This document shows positions 43,960-52,473 of a stretch of DNA of 64,000 nucleotides, in pieces (position 1 is the first letter of the stretch; each line of letters opens with the position of its first letter). The position numbers and the translations under genes are program-made. The DNA is taken from NCBI RefSeq assembly GCF_016595465.1, contig NZ_JAENIK010000001.1, positions 186,001-250,000 of the forward strand. Direction: 5' to 3'. The notes beneath the pieces are model-generated. The model saw nothing but the letters and a program-made list of their open reading frames with translations, searched no databases and was not told where the DNA came from. This DNA comes from Luteolibacter yonseiensis (GTDB lineage Bacteria; Verrucomicrobiota; Verrucomicrobiia; Verrucomicrobiales; Akkermansiaceae).

Positions 43960-46113
43960 CTATCCTTGTCGATATTTCTTCCACCCCTGGATGGTTTCCA
44001 GGAACGGCTTCGCGTAGCGCTGGACCTTTGCCTCGCCGATGCCCGGGATGAGCAGGGCCTCCGCCTTGTTGGTGGGTTGGTAGCGGACGAGGGCTTCGAG
44101 GGTCTTGTTTCCGAAGACGACGTAGGTGGGGACGTCATCGCGTTTGGCGAGTTTTTCACGGATGTCGCGCAGCATGGAGTAGAGCTGGGCGTCGTAGCCG
44201 TGGTCGCGGAGGGCGGGTTCGTTTTTCCCGGCGTTGCTTTCCGGCCAGACGAGCTGGAACTTCGAGGTGCCGCGCATCACCCGGTCGCCGAGCGGGGTGA
44301 GGGTGAGCAGGGGGAATTCGCCGGGCACGGTCTGCACGAGTCCGGCGTCCGAGAGGGAGCGCATGAGGGCGTTCAGGTAGCCCGCGCCCTTGTCTTTCAG
44401 GATGCCGTAGGTGGAAAGCTGGTCGAGTCTGGCACCGAGGATTTCCTGCGATCGGCTGCCCGCGAGCATCTGGACGATGCGGCCGCGGCCGAATTTGCCT
44501 TCCCACCCGGTCGCCGTGCGGCGGGACATCCGTGCGACACCGCTGAGGGCCTTCTTCACGATGATCTCCTCCTCGGCGTCCGGCGGCCGCATGATGCCGG
44601 AGCCTTCGTCGCGGCAGACATCGCAGGTGCCGCAGGTGGCGGCGTGCGCCTCGCCGAAGTACATGAGGATCCACTGCTGGCGGCAGATGCGCGAGTAGCA
44701 CATCTCGACCATGGCCTTGAGTTTCTCGCGGTCGCGGCGGTCCTTTTCCTCGATGGCGGTTTCGTCCAGCCTGAGGTCGCGGGAAAGCACGTCCGGCTTG
44801 AGCAGGCGGGTGCCCTTCATGCGCTTGCGCGGGATGTCGAAGCGCTCGATGTAGCCGCTGCGGGCGAGGATCGCCAGCGCGCTGCCGACGGACATGGAGT
44901 TTTTCACATCGGAGTTCTCCGCGATCTCCTCAAGCGTGCGGTGGACTTCGAAGTCCTTGTCCGCCTCGTTCTGCAGGTACTGGTAGATGGTGCGGATGGT
45001 GGTGGCGTTCGGGTTCGCGCCATCGATGAAAAACTCCTGCGTCCGGGTGTCGGCGTAGTTGAAGAGCATTTCGCAGACGGAGCTCTCCCCGTCCCGGCCG
45101 GCGCGCCCGGCTTCCTGATAGTAGGCTTCCACGCTGCCGGGGACCTCGTAGTGGACGACGAACCGCACGTCCGAGCGGTCGATGCCCATGCCGAAGGCGT
45201 TGGTGGCCACGGCGACGTCCGCCTTGCGGGTGATGAAGATTTCCTGCGCGCGCTCGCGTTCCTGGTCGCTCATGCCGCCGTGGTAGGCCACGCATTTCAC
45301 GCCCCAGCTCGCGAGGGTTTCTGAAACGGCGTCCACCTTCTTGCGGGTGGCGCAATAGACGATGCCGGTCTTGTGCGCGGCGATGACCGATCTCATGCGG
45401 TCGTCCTTCTGAGCGGCCTTGTCCGTGGGGGTGATGTTCAGCGAGAGGTTCGGCCGGGAAAATCCGCTGACGTGTTCGAACGGGGAACGCAGCGCGAGCA
45501 CGCTGGAAATGTCGTTCCGGACGATGGGGGTGGCGGTGGCCGTCAGCGCGACACACTGCGGCCTGCCGATTTTTTCCAACGCCCTCCCGAGTCTCAGGTA
45601 GTCCGGCCGGAAGTCGTGTCCCCACTGGCTGAGGCAGTGCGCCTCGTCCACGGCGAAAAGGGAGATCTCGATACCGCTGAGGGCGTTGAGGAAGCTTTCC
45701 GCCCGGAAGCGTTCCGGGGCCACATAGACGAGCTTCCATTTTCCCGAGCGCATGCCGTCGAGGCGTTCCTTCTGCTCCGGCCAGGAAAGGGTGGAGTTGA
45801 TCAGAGTCGCCGGGATGTCACGGGCGACGAGTGCGTCCACCTGGTCCTTCATCAGCGCGATGAGCGGGGAGATCACCAGCGTCACGCCGCGGAAACAAAG
45901 CGCCGGGATTTGGAAACAAAGCGATTTTCCGCCGCCGGTGGGCATGACGACGAGGCCGTCCTGGCCGCTGGTGATGTCACTGATCACCTCCTCCTGGCCG
46001 TCCAGGAATCCGCTGAAGCCGAAATACCGCCGCAGCGCCTCATGGGGCGTCATGACGAGCGTTTTGGAATCGGAGCGGGCAGGGGACATTTCTTCGGGGG
46101 GAATGAACGGCAT
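43960..46113 (-). CDS. recQ: RecQ-family ATP-dependent DNA helicase
   Basis: I place the start at ATG 46113 (717 residues). An ATG at 46191 would overlap the divergent gene, and MSPARSD at 46089 or MTPHEAL at 46053 are also possible. Walker [19 protein letters not shown] box [15 protein letters not shown], motif [13 protein letters not shown] and a four-cysteine zinc site ([17 protein letters not shown]) follow in order. A winged helix and a C-terminal HRDC domain ([21 protein letters not shown]) complete the fold. RecQ unwinds recombination and replication intermediates in the cytoplasm with 3'-5' polarity. Length is normal for bacterial RecQ with one HRDC domain. Confidence 0.9.
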   Translation of the reverse strand: MPFIPPEEMSPARSDSKTLVMTPHEALRRYFGFSGFLDGQEEVISDITSGQDGLVVMPTGGGKSLCFQIPALCFRGVTLVISPLIALMKDQVDALVARDIPATLINSTLSWPEQKERLDGMRSGKWKLVYVAPERFRAESFLNALSGIEISLFAVDEAHCLSQWGHDFRPDYLRLGRALEKIGRPQCVALTATATPIVRNDISSVLALRSPFEHVSGFSRPNLSLNITPTDKAAQKDDRMRSVIAAHKTGIVYCATRKKVDAVSETLASWGVKCVAYHGGMSDQERERAQEIFITRKADVAVATNAFGMGIDRSDVRFVVHYEVPGSVEAYYQEAGRAGRDGESSVCEMLFNYADTRTQEFFIDGANPNATTIRTIYQYLQNEADKDFEVHRTLEEIAENSDVKNSMSVGSALAILARSGYIERFDIPRKRMKGTRLLKPDVLSRDLRLDETAIEEKDRRDREKLKAMVEMCYSRICRQQWILMYFGEAHAATCGTCDVCRDEGSGIMRPPDAEEEIIVKKALSGVARMSRRTATGWEGKFGRGRIVQMLAGSRSQEILGARLDQLSTYGILKDKGAGYLNALMRSLSDAGLVQTVPGEFPLLTLTPLGDRVMRGTSKFQLVWPESNAGKNEPALRDHGYDAQLYSMLRDIREKLAKRDDVPTYVVFGNKTLEALVRYQPTNKAEALLIPGIGEAKVQRYAKPFLETIQGWKKYRQG

Positions 46114-46173
46114 CCGGTGCGCGGTGGTCAACCCCTGCGGCGGGCGAAGTGAAGATTTAGATTTCCGAAATAA

Positions 46174-46911
46174 ATGATCGATGCTATTCATTCCGGCGTG
46201 AAATCCCTGCGCTGGCTCCTACCCTTCGGCCTGTTGGCATTCGTTTGCCTCCAGTGCCGTCCCATCGGGCCGCCGCCGGGCAGGCAGGACCGCTACCGGC
46301 CGAGCCCGTCGGGCAGCCAGCCGTCCGGCGGCAAATCGGTTTCAGCGATGCTGAGATCGGTGAACCTCAAGACGGATATGGTGAGGAAAGGCACCCATGG
46401 CCGGAAGGTCGTGCGCCCCATGACACCCCGCTACATCACCATCCACAGCACCCAGAATTACACGGCGGGGGCGGAAAGGCACTCGGAGGCATTGAAAAAC
46501 GGGGCGCTGCGCTCGCCGAAGACCCGTTACGGGAACCGCATCGGCTACCTGATCTGGCATTTCACCGTGGACCAGCGCGTGGCCATCCAGCACATGCCGA
46601 CCAACGAACAGGGCGAGCACGCGGACTTCGGTGGCCCCGGCAACCGGCTTTCCATCGGCATCGAGATGTGTGAGAACCGTGGCAACAGCCGTCTGGCCAC
46701 CACCGAGCGCACCGCCCGGCTGACCGCCGTGCTGATGAAAAAGAACGGAATTCCCTTGCGCAACGTGGTTCCCCATTATCACTGGCCCCGCCGGGGAAAA
46801 CACCCGCCGAACAAGAACTGCCCGCATTTCCTCATGGACAACGGCCGCCCCGGCAAGAAGTGGCGCGCCTTCCTCGGACGGGTGAATTATTACTACCAGC
46901 AGCTCCAGTGA
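46174..46911 (+). CDS. N-acetylmuramoyl-L-alanine amidase (Amidase_2/PGRP type)
   Basis: The 245-residue protein has an N-terminal hydrophobic signal ([17 protein letters not shown], possibly a lipobox) and the Amidase_2 zinc ligands: His in YITIHSTQN near residue 91, His in [13 protein letters not shown] near 198 and Cys in NKNCPHF near 213. This fold cleaves the amide between MurNAc and L-alanine in peptidoglycan in the periplasm. GTG 46198 is an alternative start that shortens the leader. It is divergent from recQ and overlaps nothing downstream (1-bp gap to the YkgJ-like gene). Confidence 0.8.
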   Translation: MIDAIHSGVKSLRWLLPFGLLAFVCLQCRPIGPPPGRQDRYRPSPSGSQPSGGKSVSAMLRSVNLKTDMVRKGTHGRKVVRPMTPRYITIHSTQNYTAGAERHSEALKNGALRSPKTRYGNRIGYLIWHFTVDQRVAIQHMPTNEQGEHADFGGPGNRLSIGIEMCENRGNSRLATTERTARLTAVLMKKNGIPLRNVVPHYHWPRRGKHPPNKNCPHFLMDNGRPGKKWRAFLGRVNYYYQQLQ

Positions 46912-46912
46912 C

Positions 46913-47305
46913 ATGACTTTCCTTCGGGACAACCACGGCAGTCCGGGAAACCGCGACGTGATGCTCGAGCCGGACGTCTTCTATGTCTGCCAGCGCTGCA
47001 CCGCCTGTTGCAAATGGCCGGGCGACGTCCGTCTGGAGGAGAATGAGATCGCGCCCATCGCGGAATTCCTCGGTCTGGCGGAACAGGACTTCCTCGACAC
47101 CTTCACCCGCCTGCGCACGAACCGCCAGGGGCTGTCGCTCATCGAGAAGGAGAACCACGAGTGCGTCATGCTGGAGGGGAATGCCTGCCGCATCCACCCG
47201 GTGAAGCCGGAGCAGTGCGCGGGATTTCCCAACAAGTGGAACTTTCCCGGCTGGCGGCAGGTCTGCGAGGCCGTTCCGGTGCAGGTTGCGGAGATCCTCA
47301 CGTGA
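46913..47305 (+). CDS. YkgJ-family cysteine-cluster protein
   Basis: The 130-residue protein contains CQRCTACC near residue 26, CVMLEGNACRIHPVKPEQC at about 84-102, and a terminal VCEAV cysteine, the layout of the YkgJ Fe-S or zinc-binding family. The ATG follows the previous stop codon after one base, so it is probably translated with the amidase. The family has no firmly established function; the cysteines suggest a metal cluster. No signal peptide is present. Confidence 0.8.
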   Translation: MTFLRDNHGSPGNRDVMLEPDVFYVCQRCTACCKWPGDVRLEENEIAPIAEFLGLAEQDFLDTFTRLRTNRQGLSLIEKENHECVMLEGNACRIHPVKPEQCAGFPNKWNFPGWRQVCEAVPVQVAEILT

Positions 47306-47436
47306 CGACCTTGTGAAGCCGGGGGGGCGTCGCTCGTGGATTCCGCTGCTGATCTTGAGTGGATGCCGGATGACCTGAATCCGCATCATTGGAGACAAAA
47401 TCGAACGCGCGGGGTTTTTTTGATTTGGAAAAAAGC

Positions 47437-47466
47437 CTTGAGCGGCAATGAACCGCTGCCTTGGCC
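47437..47466 (+). promoter_or_regulatory. Shared upstream block, copy 1
   Basis: CTTGAGCGGCAATGAACCGC and the ten bases after it match 23 of 30 positions of a block at 49002-49031. Both lie 16-22 bp before the start of an unrelated gene and both contain TTGAGC with TTGGCC or TAGGCC 17 bp further on. It may be a promoter or leader element. Confidence 0.3.
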
Positions 47467-47482
47467 CCATCATCGATCGACC

Positions 47483-48628
47483 TTGATTTTGAAAAAAAGC
47501 CCCTACAAGCATGCGATTGCGTTTCTGGCGGTATGTGCTTTGGCAGGCGTGACCTATCACCTGGTACGGCCGGATGAGGGAAAGAGGAATGCTTTGCTTC
47601 CGCCAAGCCGGGTTGGGATGAAATCATCGGGCGATCGGGTTGATAACGAGCGCGAAGTCCGCGAGGAAAGATTGAAAACGATCAAGACGCTCAGATTGAA
47701 ACTGTCTGGAGAAGATCCGGATGAGTTGCTGGCTTCACTGATCGCCCTTCGCGAAACGGGCGGACTCCGAAGGGAGGATATTGAAAAAAAATTAATTTAC
47801 TCACTGGATGAATTCAGCCCGGCCCAACTTGGCGTGATGGTCGATGCGATCGGGGATGAACCTGAATGCAGCCGCTTGATAAGCGAAGTTGGCCAAGTCG
47901 TGTCGGAGTATGAGAACATTGATGACTTGTGTGAGTTCCTAAAGCTTTCCGTGTCGAATCAGAAGCATGCTTATGACGGTGTGATGGAAAAGGTCGGAAA
48001 AAGGTCCGCTCTGTTCACGCCGGAAGCCATCGGCCGTTCGCTAGAGCGGATGACGGGATTCGACCTGACCCAACTGGGGATCGGGTTGGAGCAGCGCATG
48101 AGACTGACTGATGAAAAGGCGCGGACCGAATCGTTGCGCCTGTATTTCGCCGTGGTTGACAAACCGGCGATAACCGGCCCCCTGACCAGGTCGTGGGTGG
48201 AGACCGAACTGGAATCACGGCCGGGATCCGCATCGCAAGTCGTGGACTGGGTTTTGTCACAGAATCCGGAACTGGTTCGATACGCCGATAGGATCACATC
48301 AGCCGAGTTGGCAAAAAGAGATACCCGGCAAGCTCTCAGGTTTGTGAACGGTCTGATAGAGTCCGGCCAGAACGACCGGGCTTCACGGGCGGCATTGGCA
48401 TTTGCCGAGCAATATCGGATCAAGGATCCTGTTGCCGCTTACGAGTGGTCCATGGGGCTGCCTGACACATTTCCGGATAAAAGACAGGCCATAGTCAGTT
48501 CTTTTCTGACATTCGCCCGGAGGGATGGTGAGGGTGCCATGAAAATTGCTGGAAATATCGCTGATCCGAAGCTGAAGGAACTGCTTGTGAGGATGCGCCT
48601 CGAAGAGATGGAGCGTAAGAAGAAATGA
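47483..48628 (+). CDS. Membrane-anchored helical-repeat protein, relative of the 20354/21664 genes
   Basis: I choose TTG 47483 as start (381 residues). The codons before it, from GTG 47336, look unlike protein, and the signal anchor (KHAIAFLAVCALAGVTYHLV) begins shortly after it. No good ribosome binding site is visible, so the start is uncertain. The body consists of charged amphipathic helices. The C-terminal unit (AYEWSMGLPDTFPDKRQA) is reminiscent of the repeats in the proteins at 20354-22863. The DNA is AT-richer than the flanking genes. Function is unknown. Confidence 0.5.
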   Translation: MILKKSPYKHAIAFLAVCALAGVTYHLVRPDEGKRNALLPPSRVGMKSSGDRVDNEREVREERLKTIKTLRLKLSGEDPDELLASLIALRETGGLRREDIEKKLIYSLDEFSPAQLGVMVDAIGDEPECSRLISEVGQVVSEYENIDDLCEFLKLSVSNQKHAYDGVMEKVGKRSALFTPEAIGRSLERMTGFDLTQLGIGLEQRMRLTDEKARTESLRLYFAVVDKPAITGPLTRSWVETELESRPGSASQVVDWVLSQNPELVRYADRITSAELAKRDTRQALRFVNGLIESGQNDRASRAALAFAEQYRIKDPVAAYEWSMGLPDTFPDKRQAIVSSFLTFARRDGEGAMKIAGNIADPKLKELLVRMRLEEMERKKK

Positions 48629-48829
48629 TTTGATGGATGACCGGTGAGGATGGGTTGCCTGCCCGTCAAGCTTGAGGAAATTATAGGAGTGATCCTGTTG
48701 TGACGCGGTTCTGGGAAATCCGGACATCCGTCGTGTGTCAGGAATTTCCATATATGTGTGTGGAAGTGTTTTAACACGGGTTCCGGAACATTTGCCCATA
48801 CCAAATGATTTTGAGGAAAGACGTCGGGT

Positions 48830-48863
48830 CGTCCCGATTCCTCCGCACGGGTCGGGACGTTTT
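48830..48863 (+). terminator. Candidate rho-independent terminator
   Basis: CGTCCCGA (48830-48837) and TCGGGACG (48852-48859) form a perfect 8-bp stem, followed by TTTT. It lies about 200 bp after the helical-repeat gene, so it may end a long 3' UTR or a separate short transcript. Confidence 0.55.
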
Positions 48864-49001
48864 GGAATGGAGACGGTTTGAGCGCGGTTTCGAGGGGGGC
48901 TGGTCCGGTCGTGGGTTTCGGGGCGGATGCCGGAGGGATTGAATTCGAAGGATTTGAAACAATTGGAATGGTTGGTTACGTTTTCTAATCCAGAGAAAGG
49001 A

Positions 49002-49031
49002 CTTGAGCGGCGATGGAACGCCCCTTAGGCC
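49002..49031 (+). promoter_or_regulatory. Shared upstream block, copy 2
   Basis: CTTGAGCGGCGATGGAACGC and the next ten bases match the block at 47437-47466 at 23 of 30 positions. It lies 22 bp upstream of the mprF start codon. Confidence 0.3.
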
Positions 49032-49053
49032 GTTGTGTGGTTCTTGCTGACAA

Positions 49054-51618
49054 ATGGATCTGTTGAATAAAAATGGGGTTTTAAAAGCGCGGATCTCCTC
49101 GCTCCAACCGTTTGTCTGGGTGGCGTTGTTCGCCCTCGCCGTCTATTTGCTCGGAAAGGAATGGGGGGGATTTCATCTGGATGAGCTGGACGACGCGCTG
49201 CGGCGCATCGGGCCGTGGCACATTCTGGCAGCCCTGGGGCTGACGGCGGCCAGCCTGCTTTGCAATGCCTCGCTGGATCTCGTCGCGCTGCGCTGGCTTC
49301 GGAAAGAGCTGCCGGCGGGCAAGGTGCTGGGGACTGCATTGATCGCCGGATCCTTCAGCATGAATGGAGGCGGCACCATCCTCGGCGGCGGGGCGATCCG
49401 CATGCGTTTCTACGGGCAATACGGTCTCGGAGGAGGTGAGATCGCGAAGATCACCGGTTTCCTGATGGTCGCGGGCTGGCTGGGGCACGCGCTGCTGGCG
49501 GGGGCGCTGTTATGCGTCTCGCCGCCGGATGTGGGTTGGTTTTCTCCCATGGTGGGACGGGGGATCGGGGTGCTGTTGTTGTTTTCCTGCGGGGGAATCT
49601 GCCTGCTGTCGGCCTTCGGCTTCCGGGGGAAACCGGTGCCCTTTCTTCCTCCCTGGCGCTTGCTTTTGGGAGCGATGGTCATCTCGTGCTTCGACTGGTT
49701 GTTCGCCGGGCTGACGCTGCGGGTGTTCCTGCCGGAGCAGATCCCGACGGTGTCGTTCCTCGCGGCGACGGCGGTGGGTCAGGCGGTCGGAGCGGCGAGC
49801 CATGTGCCGGGCGGAGTGGGGGTGATGGAGCTGTTCATTACAAAGCTCTCGGCAGGCATGGTGACACAGCCGGTCATGGTCGGCGCGCTTCTGACCTACC
49901 GGCTGACGTATTATTTCATCCCGTTCGTGTTCGCCGTCGCGGCGGTGGCGGGACGGGAAATCTGGGCGAGGCGGCATTGGGCGAAGGTGACGGTGGACAG
50001 CACGGGCATGGCATGGTCCGCCATCGCCCCGCGCCTGGCCGGCATGAGCGCGCTGGCGGGCGGCTTCGTCCTGATGCTTTCGGCGACGACGCCGATGGAG
50101 TCGTCACGGCGGGAGCTGTTGGAAAAATTCGTGCCGCTGCCCTTCGTCGAGGCCTCGCACTTCCTGTCGAGCATCGCGGGCACGGTGATGATCATCGTGG
50201 CCAGCGGGCTGCTGCGGCGGGTGCGGGCGGCGTGGTGGGTGGCCGTGCTGATGGCGGCGGGAGGCATGGTTTTCTCACTGCTGAAGGGTTTCGATTGGGA
50301 GGAGGCGCTGGTGCTGGCGGTTTTCCTGGCGTCGCTGCTGCCGTTCAAAGAAAAATTCCACCGGCATGCGGGCATCTGGACGCGCCGCTTCTCCCTGCAG
50401 TGGTGGGCGGTGATTCTCAGCATCATCGGACTGGCGATCTGGTTCGGCTTCTACACCAGCCGGGATGTGGGGTATGAGAACCACCTCTGGTGGGAGTATT
50501 CATTCGATGACGACGCCTCCCGCCTGCTGCGCGGCATGGCGGGCAGCGTGTTCATCCTGGTGTCCGTGGCCTTGCTCCAGTACTTCCGCCCCGCGCCGCC
50601 GAGGAAACGCGAACCCCAGCCGGAGTTCGGGAAAATCATGGAGATGGTTTCCAACACCGCGCGCTGTGCCAGTTCGCTCGCGCTGGTGGGGGACAAGGAA
50701 TTCCTCTTCAACTTCGAGCAGAACGCGTTCCTGATGTATGGCGACCAGGGCAGGACCCGTGTCGCGATGGCGGACCCGGTGGGGGATGAGGACAAGTTCG
50801 AGGGGCTCTACTGGCGCTTCATGGAGCAGGCGAACGACGAAGGCATGCGCGTCGCATTCTACCAGGTGGGGGCCGCGATGATTCCCGTCTGCGTGGAAAT
50901 GGGCCTGCGGATCTACAAGCTGGGCGAGGAGGCGATGGTCCCGCTGGACGACTTCGACCTCGCGGGATCGGACTACAAGAAGTTCCGCAAGGTGATGAAC
51001 CGCATGGAACGCGAGGGGTGGTTGTTTGAAATCTGGCAGCCCGGGGTGGTCGCCGCCCGCCTGGAGGAATTGCGCGCCGTTTCCGACGCATGGCTGTCGC
51101 ACCACAGCGCGCGGGAGAAGGGGTTTTCACTGGGGCGCTTCGACGACGATTACCTGCGCCGCCTGCCGGTCGCGGTGATTCTGGTGGAGGGGAAGGTGGT
51201 CGCGTTCGGAAACATCTGGCCGGGCAACGGCCGGGACGAGCTTTCCACCGATCTCATGCGCCACCTCCCGGACGCGCCGAACGGCGTGATGGACTGCCTG
51301 TTCATCAGCCTGATGCTGTGGGGGCGGGAAAAGGGCTACCGCTGGTTCGACCTCGGGATGGCACCGCTCTCCGGCCTGACGGACCACCAGTTCGCGCCGC
51401 TCTGGAGCCGTATCGGCGGCCTCATCTACGACAAGGGCGAGGCGTTCTACAACTTCAACGGACTGCGGGCGTGGAAGTGCAAGTTCAATCCCGTGTGGCA
51501 GCCGCGCTACCTGGCCATTTCAAAGGCATGGGATCTCCCCGCCGCCATCCTCGACATCACCACGCTCATCGGAAAAGGGCCCGCCCGCCCGCGTGGGGAG
51601 ACCGTGTCCACCGATTGA
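49054..51618 (+). CDS. mprF: MprF: phosphatidylglycerol lysyltransferase/flippase
   Basis: The 854-residue protein has about a dozen transmembrane segments in its first 510 residues, matching the MprF flippase domain (with GGGTILGGGAIRMRFYGQYG near 105 and ASHVPGGVGVMEL near 248). A cytoplasmic DUF2156/GNAT-like synthase domain follows (about 520-850), with LALVGDKEFLFNFEQNAFLMYGDQGRTRVAMADP and YRWFDLGMAPLSGLTDHQFAPL. MprF transfers lysine (or alanine) from tRNA to phosphatidylglycerol and flips the product outward, which lowers the negative surface charge and raises resistance to cationic peptides. Length agrees with the family (about 840-860). The next gene, 6 bp downstream, is a probable hydrolase of the same lipid. 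Confidence 0.85.
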   Translation: MDLLNKNGVLKARISSLQPFVWVALFALAVYLLGKEWGGFHLDELDDALRRIGPWHILAALGLTAASLLCNASLDLVALRWLRKELPAGKVLGTALIAGSFSMNGGGTILGGGAIRMRFYGQYGLGGGEIAKITGFLMVAGWLGHALLAGALLCVSPPDVGWFSPMVGRGIGVLLLFSCGGICLLSAFGFRGKPVPFLPPWRLLLGAMVISCFDWLFAGLTLRVFLPEQIPTVSFLAATAVGQAVGAASHVPGGVGVMELFITKLSAGMVTQPVMVGALLTYRLTYYFIPFVFAVAAVAGREIWARRHWAKVTVDSTGMAWSAIAPRLAGMSALAGGFVLMLSATTPMESSRRELLEKFVPLPFVEASHFLSSIAGTVMIIVASGLLRRVRAAWWVAVLMAAGGMVFSLLKGFDWEEALVLAVFLASLLPFKEKFHRHAGIWTRRFSLQWWAVILSIIGLAIWFGFYTSRDVGYENHLWWEYSFDDDASRLLRGMAGSVFILVSVALLQYFRPAPPRKREPQPEFGKIMEMVSNTARCASSLALVGDKEFLFNFEQNAFLMYGDQGRTRVAMADPVGDEDKFEGLYWRFMEQANDEGMRVAFYQVGAAMIPVCVEMGLRIYKLGEEAMVPLDDFDLAGSDYKKFRKVMNRMEREGWLFEIWQPGVVAARLEELRAVSDAWLSHHSAREKGFSLGRFDDDYLRRLPVAVILVEGKVVAFGNIWPGNGRDELSTDLMRHLPDAPNGVMDCLFISLMLWGREKGYRWFDLGMAPLSGLTDHQFAPLWSRIGGLIYDKGEAFYNFNGLRAWKCKFNPVWQPRYLAISKAWDLPAAILDITTLIGKGPARPRGETVSTD

Positions 51619-51624
51619 TCCATC

Positions 51625-52446
51625 ATGAAAACGCCCATCCGAACCATCATCCGGCGCGTGTTTTTCATCGTCCAGATGCTGTTGCTGATCCCGATCGTCT
51701 GGTTCATCTGCCATCTCGTCGTTCCAAGGGACTACACCAGCGCGAAGGCGGAGGTGCTGCCGCTGGAGCTGTCGAGCGGACCATTCCAGACATTGTATTA
51801 CGCGGCGGAGCATCCCAAGGGCATCATCATCGTGGCGACGGGTGACGGCGGTTGGTCCGGCCAGTGGGAGGAACCGGTCGCGCTCCACGCCGCCGCGGCG
51901 GGCTATGCGGTCGGCGGATGGGATTGCCGGAAATTCGCCGACACCCGGACTTTCGACCACGCGAAACTGGTGGAGGCGTTCAACGCCGCCGTGGCCGCTG
52001 TCAGGAAACGGGCGGGCCTTCCGCCGGACACGCCGGTGTGGTTCACCGGCTGGTCCACCGGCGCGGAGTGGGCGGTGGCGGCGGCCGCGGGTCCGGAGAG
52101 GGAGAAACACCTGGTGGGCGTCCTGTCGGCGGCGCCGGGTGACCGCAGCCGCTACGGACTGACGAAAAGCGACCTCCTCGGCATGCAGCCGCAGGGGCCG
52201 GACACCTACGCCTTGTCTGACATGGCCGCCGCGTTGCAAGGCGTGAAGCTCGTGCAGTTCGCCGGTGATCTCGATGTGCTGGACGACACGGAATGGATTT
52301 CAAAAATGGATCCCCGCACGCCGCACAAGCTCGTGACGCTGCCCGCCACCCCGCACGACATGGGCGGCGCGAACAAGCGCTTCCTCTCCGAATTCGACAT
52401 GGCGATCCAGTGGACCTTGGACACGTCGCATACCATCGGACAATGA
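51625..52446 (+). CDS. AcvB/VirJ-like hydrolase, probable lysyl-phosphatidylglycerol hydrolase
   Basis: The 273-residue protein has a signal anchor (VFFIVQMLLLIPIVWFICHLV) and the alpha/beta-hydrolase layout of VirJ/AcvB: GIIIVATGDGGWSGQWEE near residue 71 (GDGGW) and the nucleophile elbow FTGWSTGAEW near 140. Late Asp and His candidates are FAGDLDVLDD near 217 and TPHDMGG near 243. In Agrobacterium, AcvB degrades lysyl-phosphatidylglycerol and is encoded next to the MprF-type lpiA gene. The 6-bp gap to mprF gives the same pairing here. The acidic and histidine catalytic residues are my best guesses. Confidence 0.75.
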   Translation: MKTPIRTIIRRVFFIVQMLLLIPIVWFICHLVVPRDYTSAKAEVLPLELSSGPFQTLYYAAEHPKGIIIVATGDGGWSGQWEEPVALHAAAAGYAVGGWDCRKFADTRTFDHAKLVEAFNAAVAAVRKRAGLPPDTPVWFTGWSTGAEWAVAAAAGPEREKHLVGVLSAAPGDRSRYGLTKSDLLGMQPQGPDTYALSDMAAALQGVKLVQFAGDLDVLDDTEWISKMDPRTPHKLVTLPATPHDMGGANKRFLSEFDMAIQWTLDTSHTIGQ

Positions 52447-52473
52447 CAGGTCCGATAGGTTCGGCAGGTCCCG

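Larger units (their letters stand above)
48629..49053. other. 425-bp gene-free region upstream of mprF
   Basis: No credible ORF is seen. It contains a terminator-like hairpin (48830-48863) and, close to mprF, a block shared with the upstream region of the preceding gene (49002-49031). Short runs such as TTGAAACAATTGGAATGG near 48953 may hold promoter elements for mprF, but none is convincing. Confidence 0.6.
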
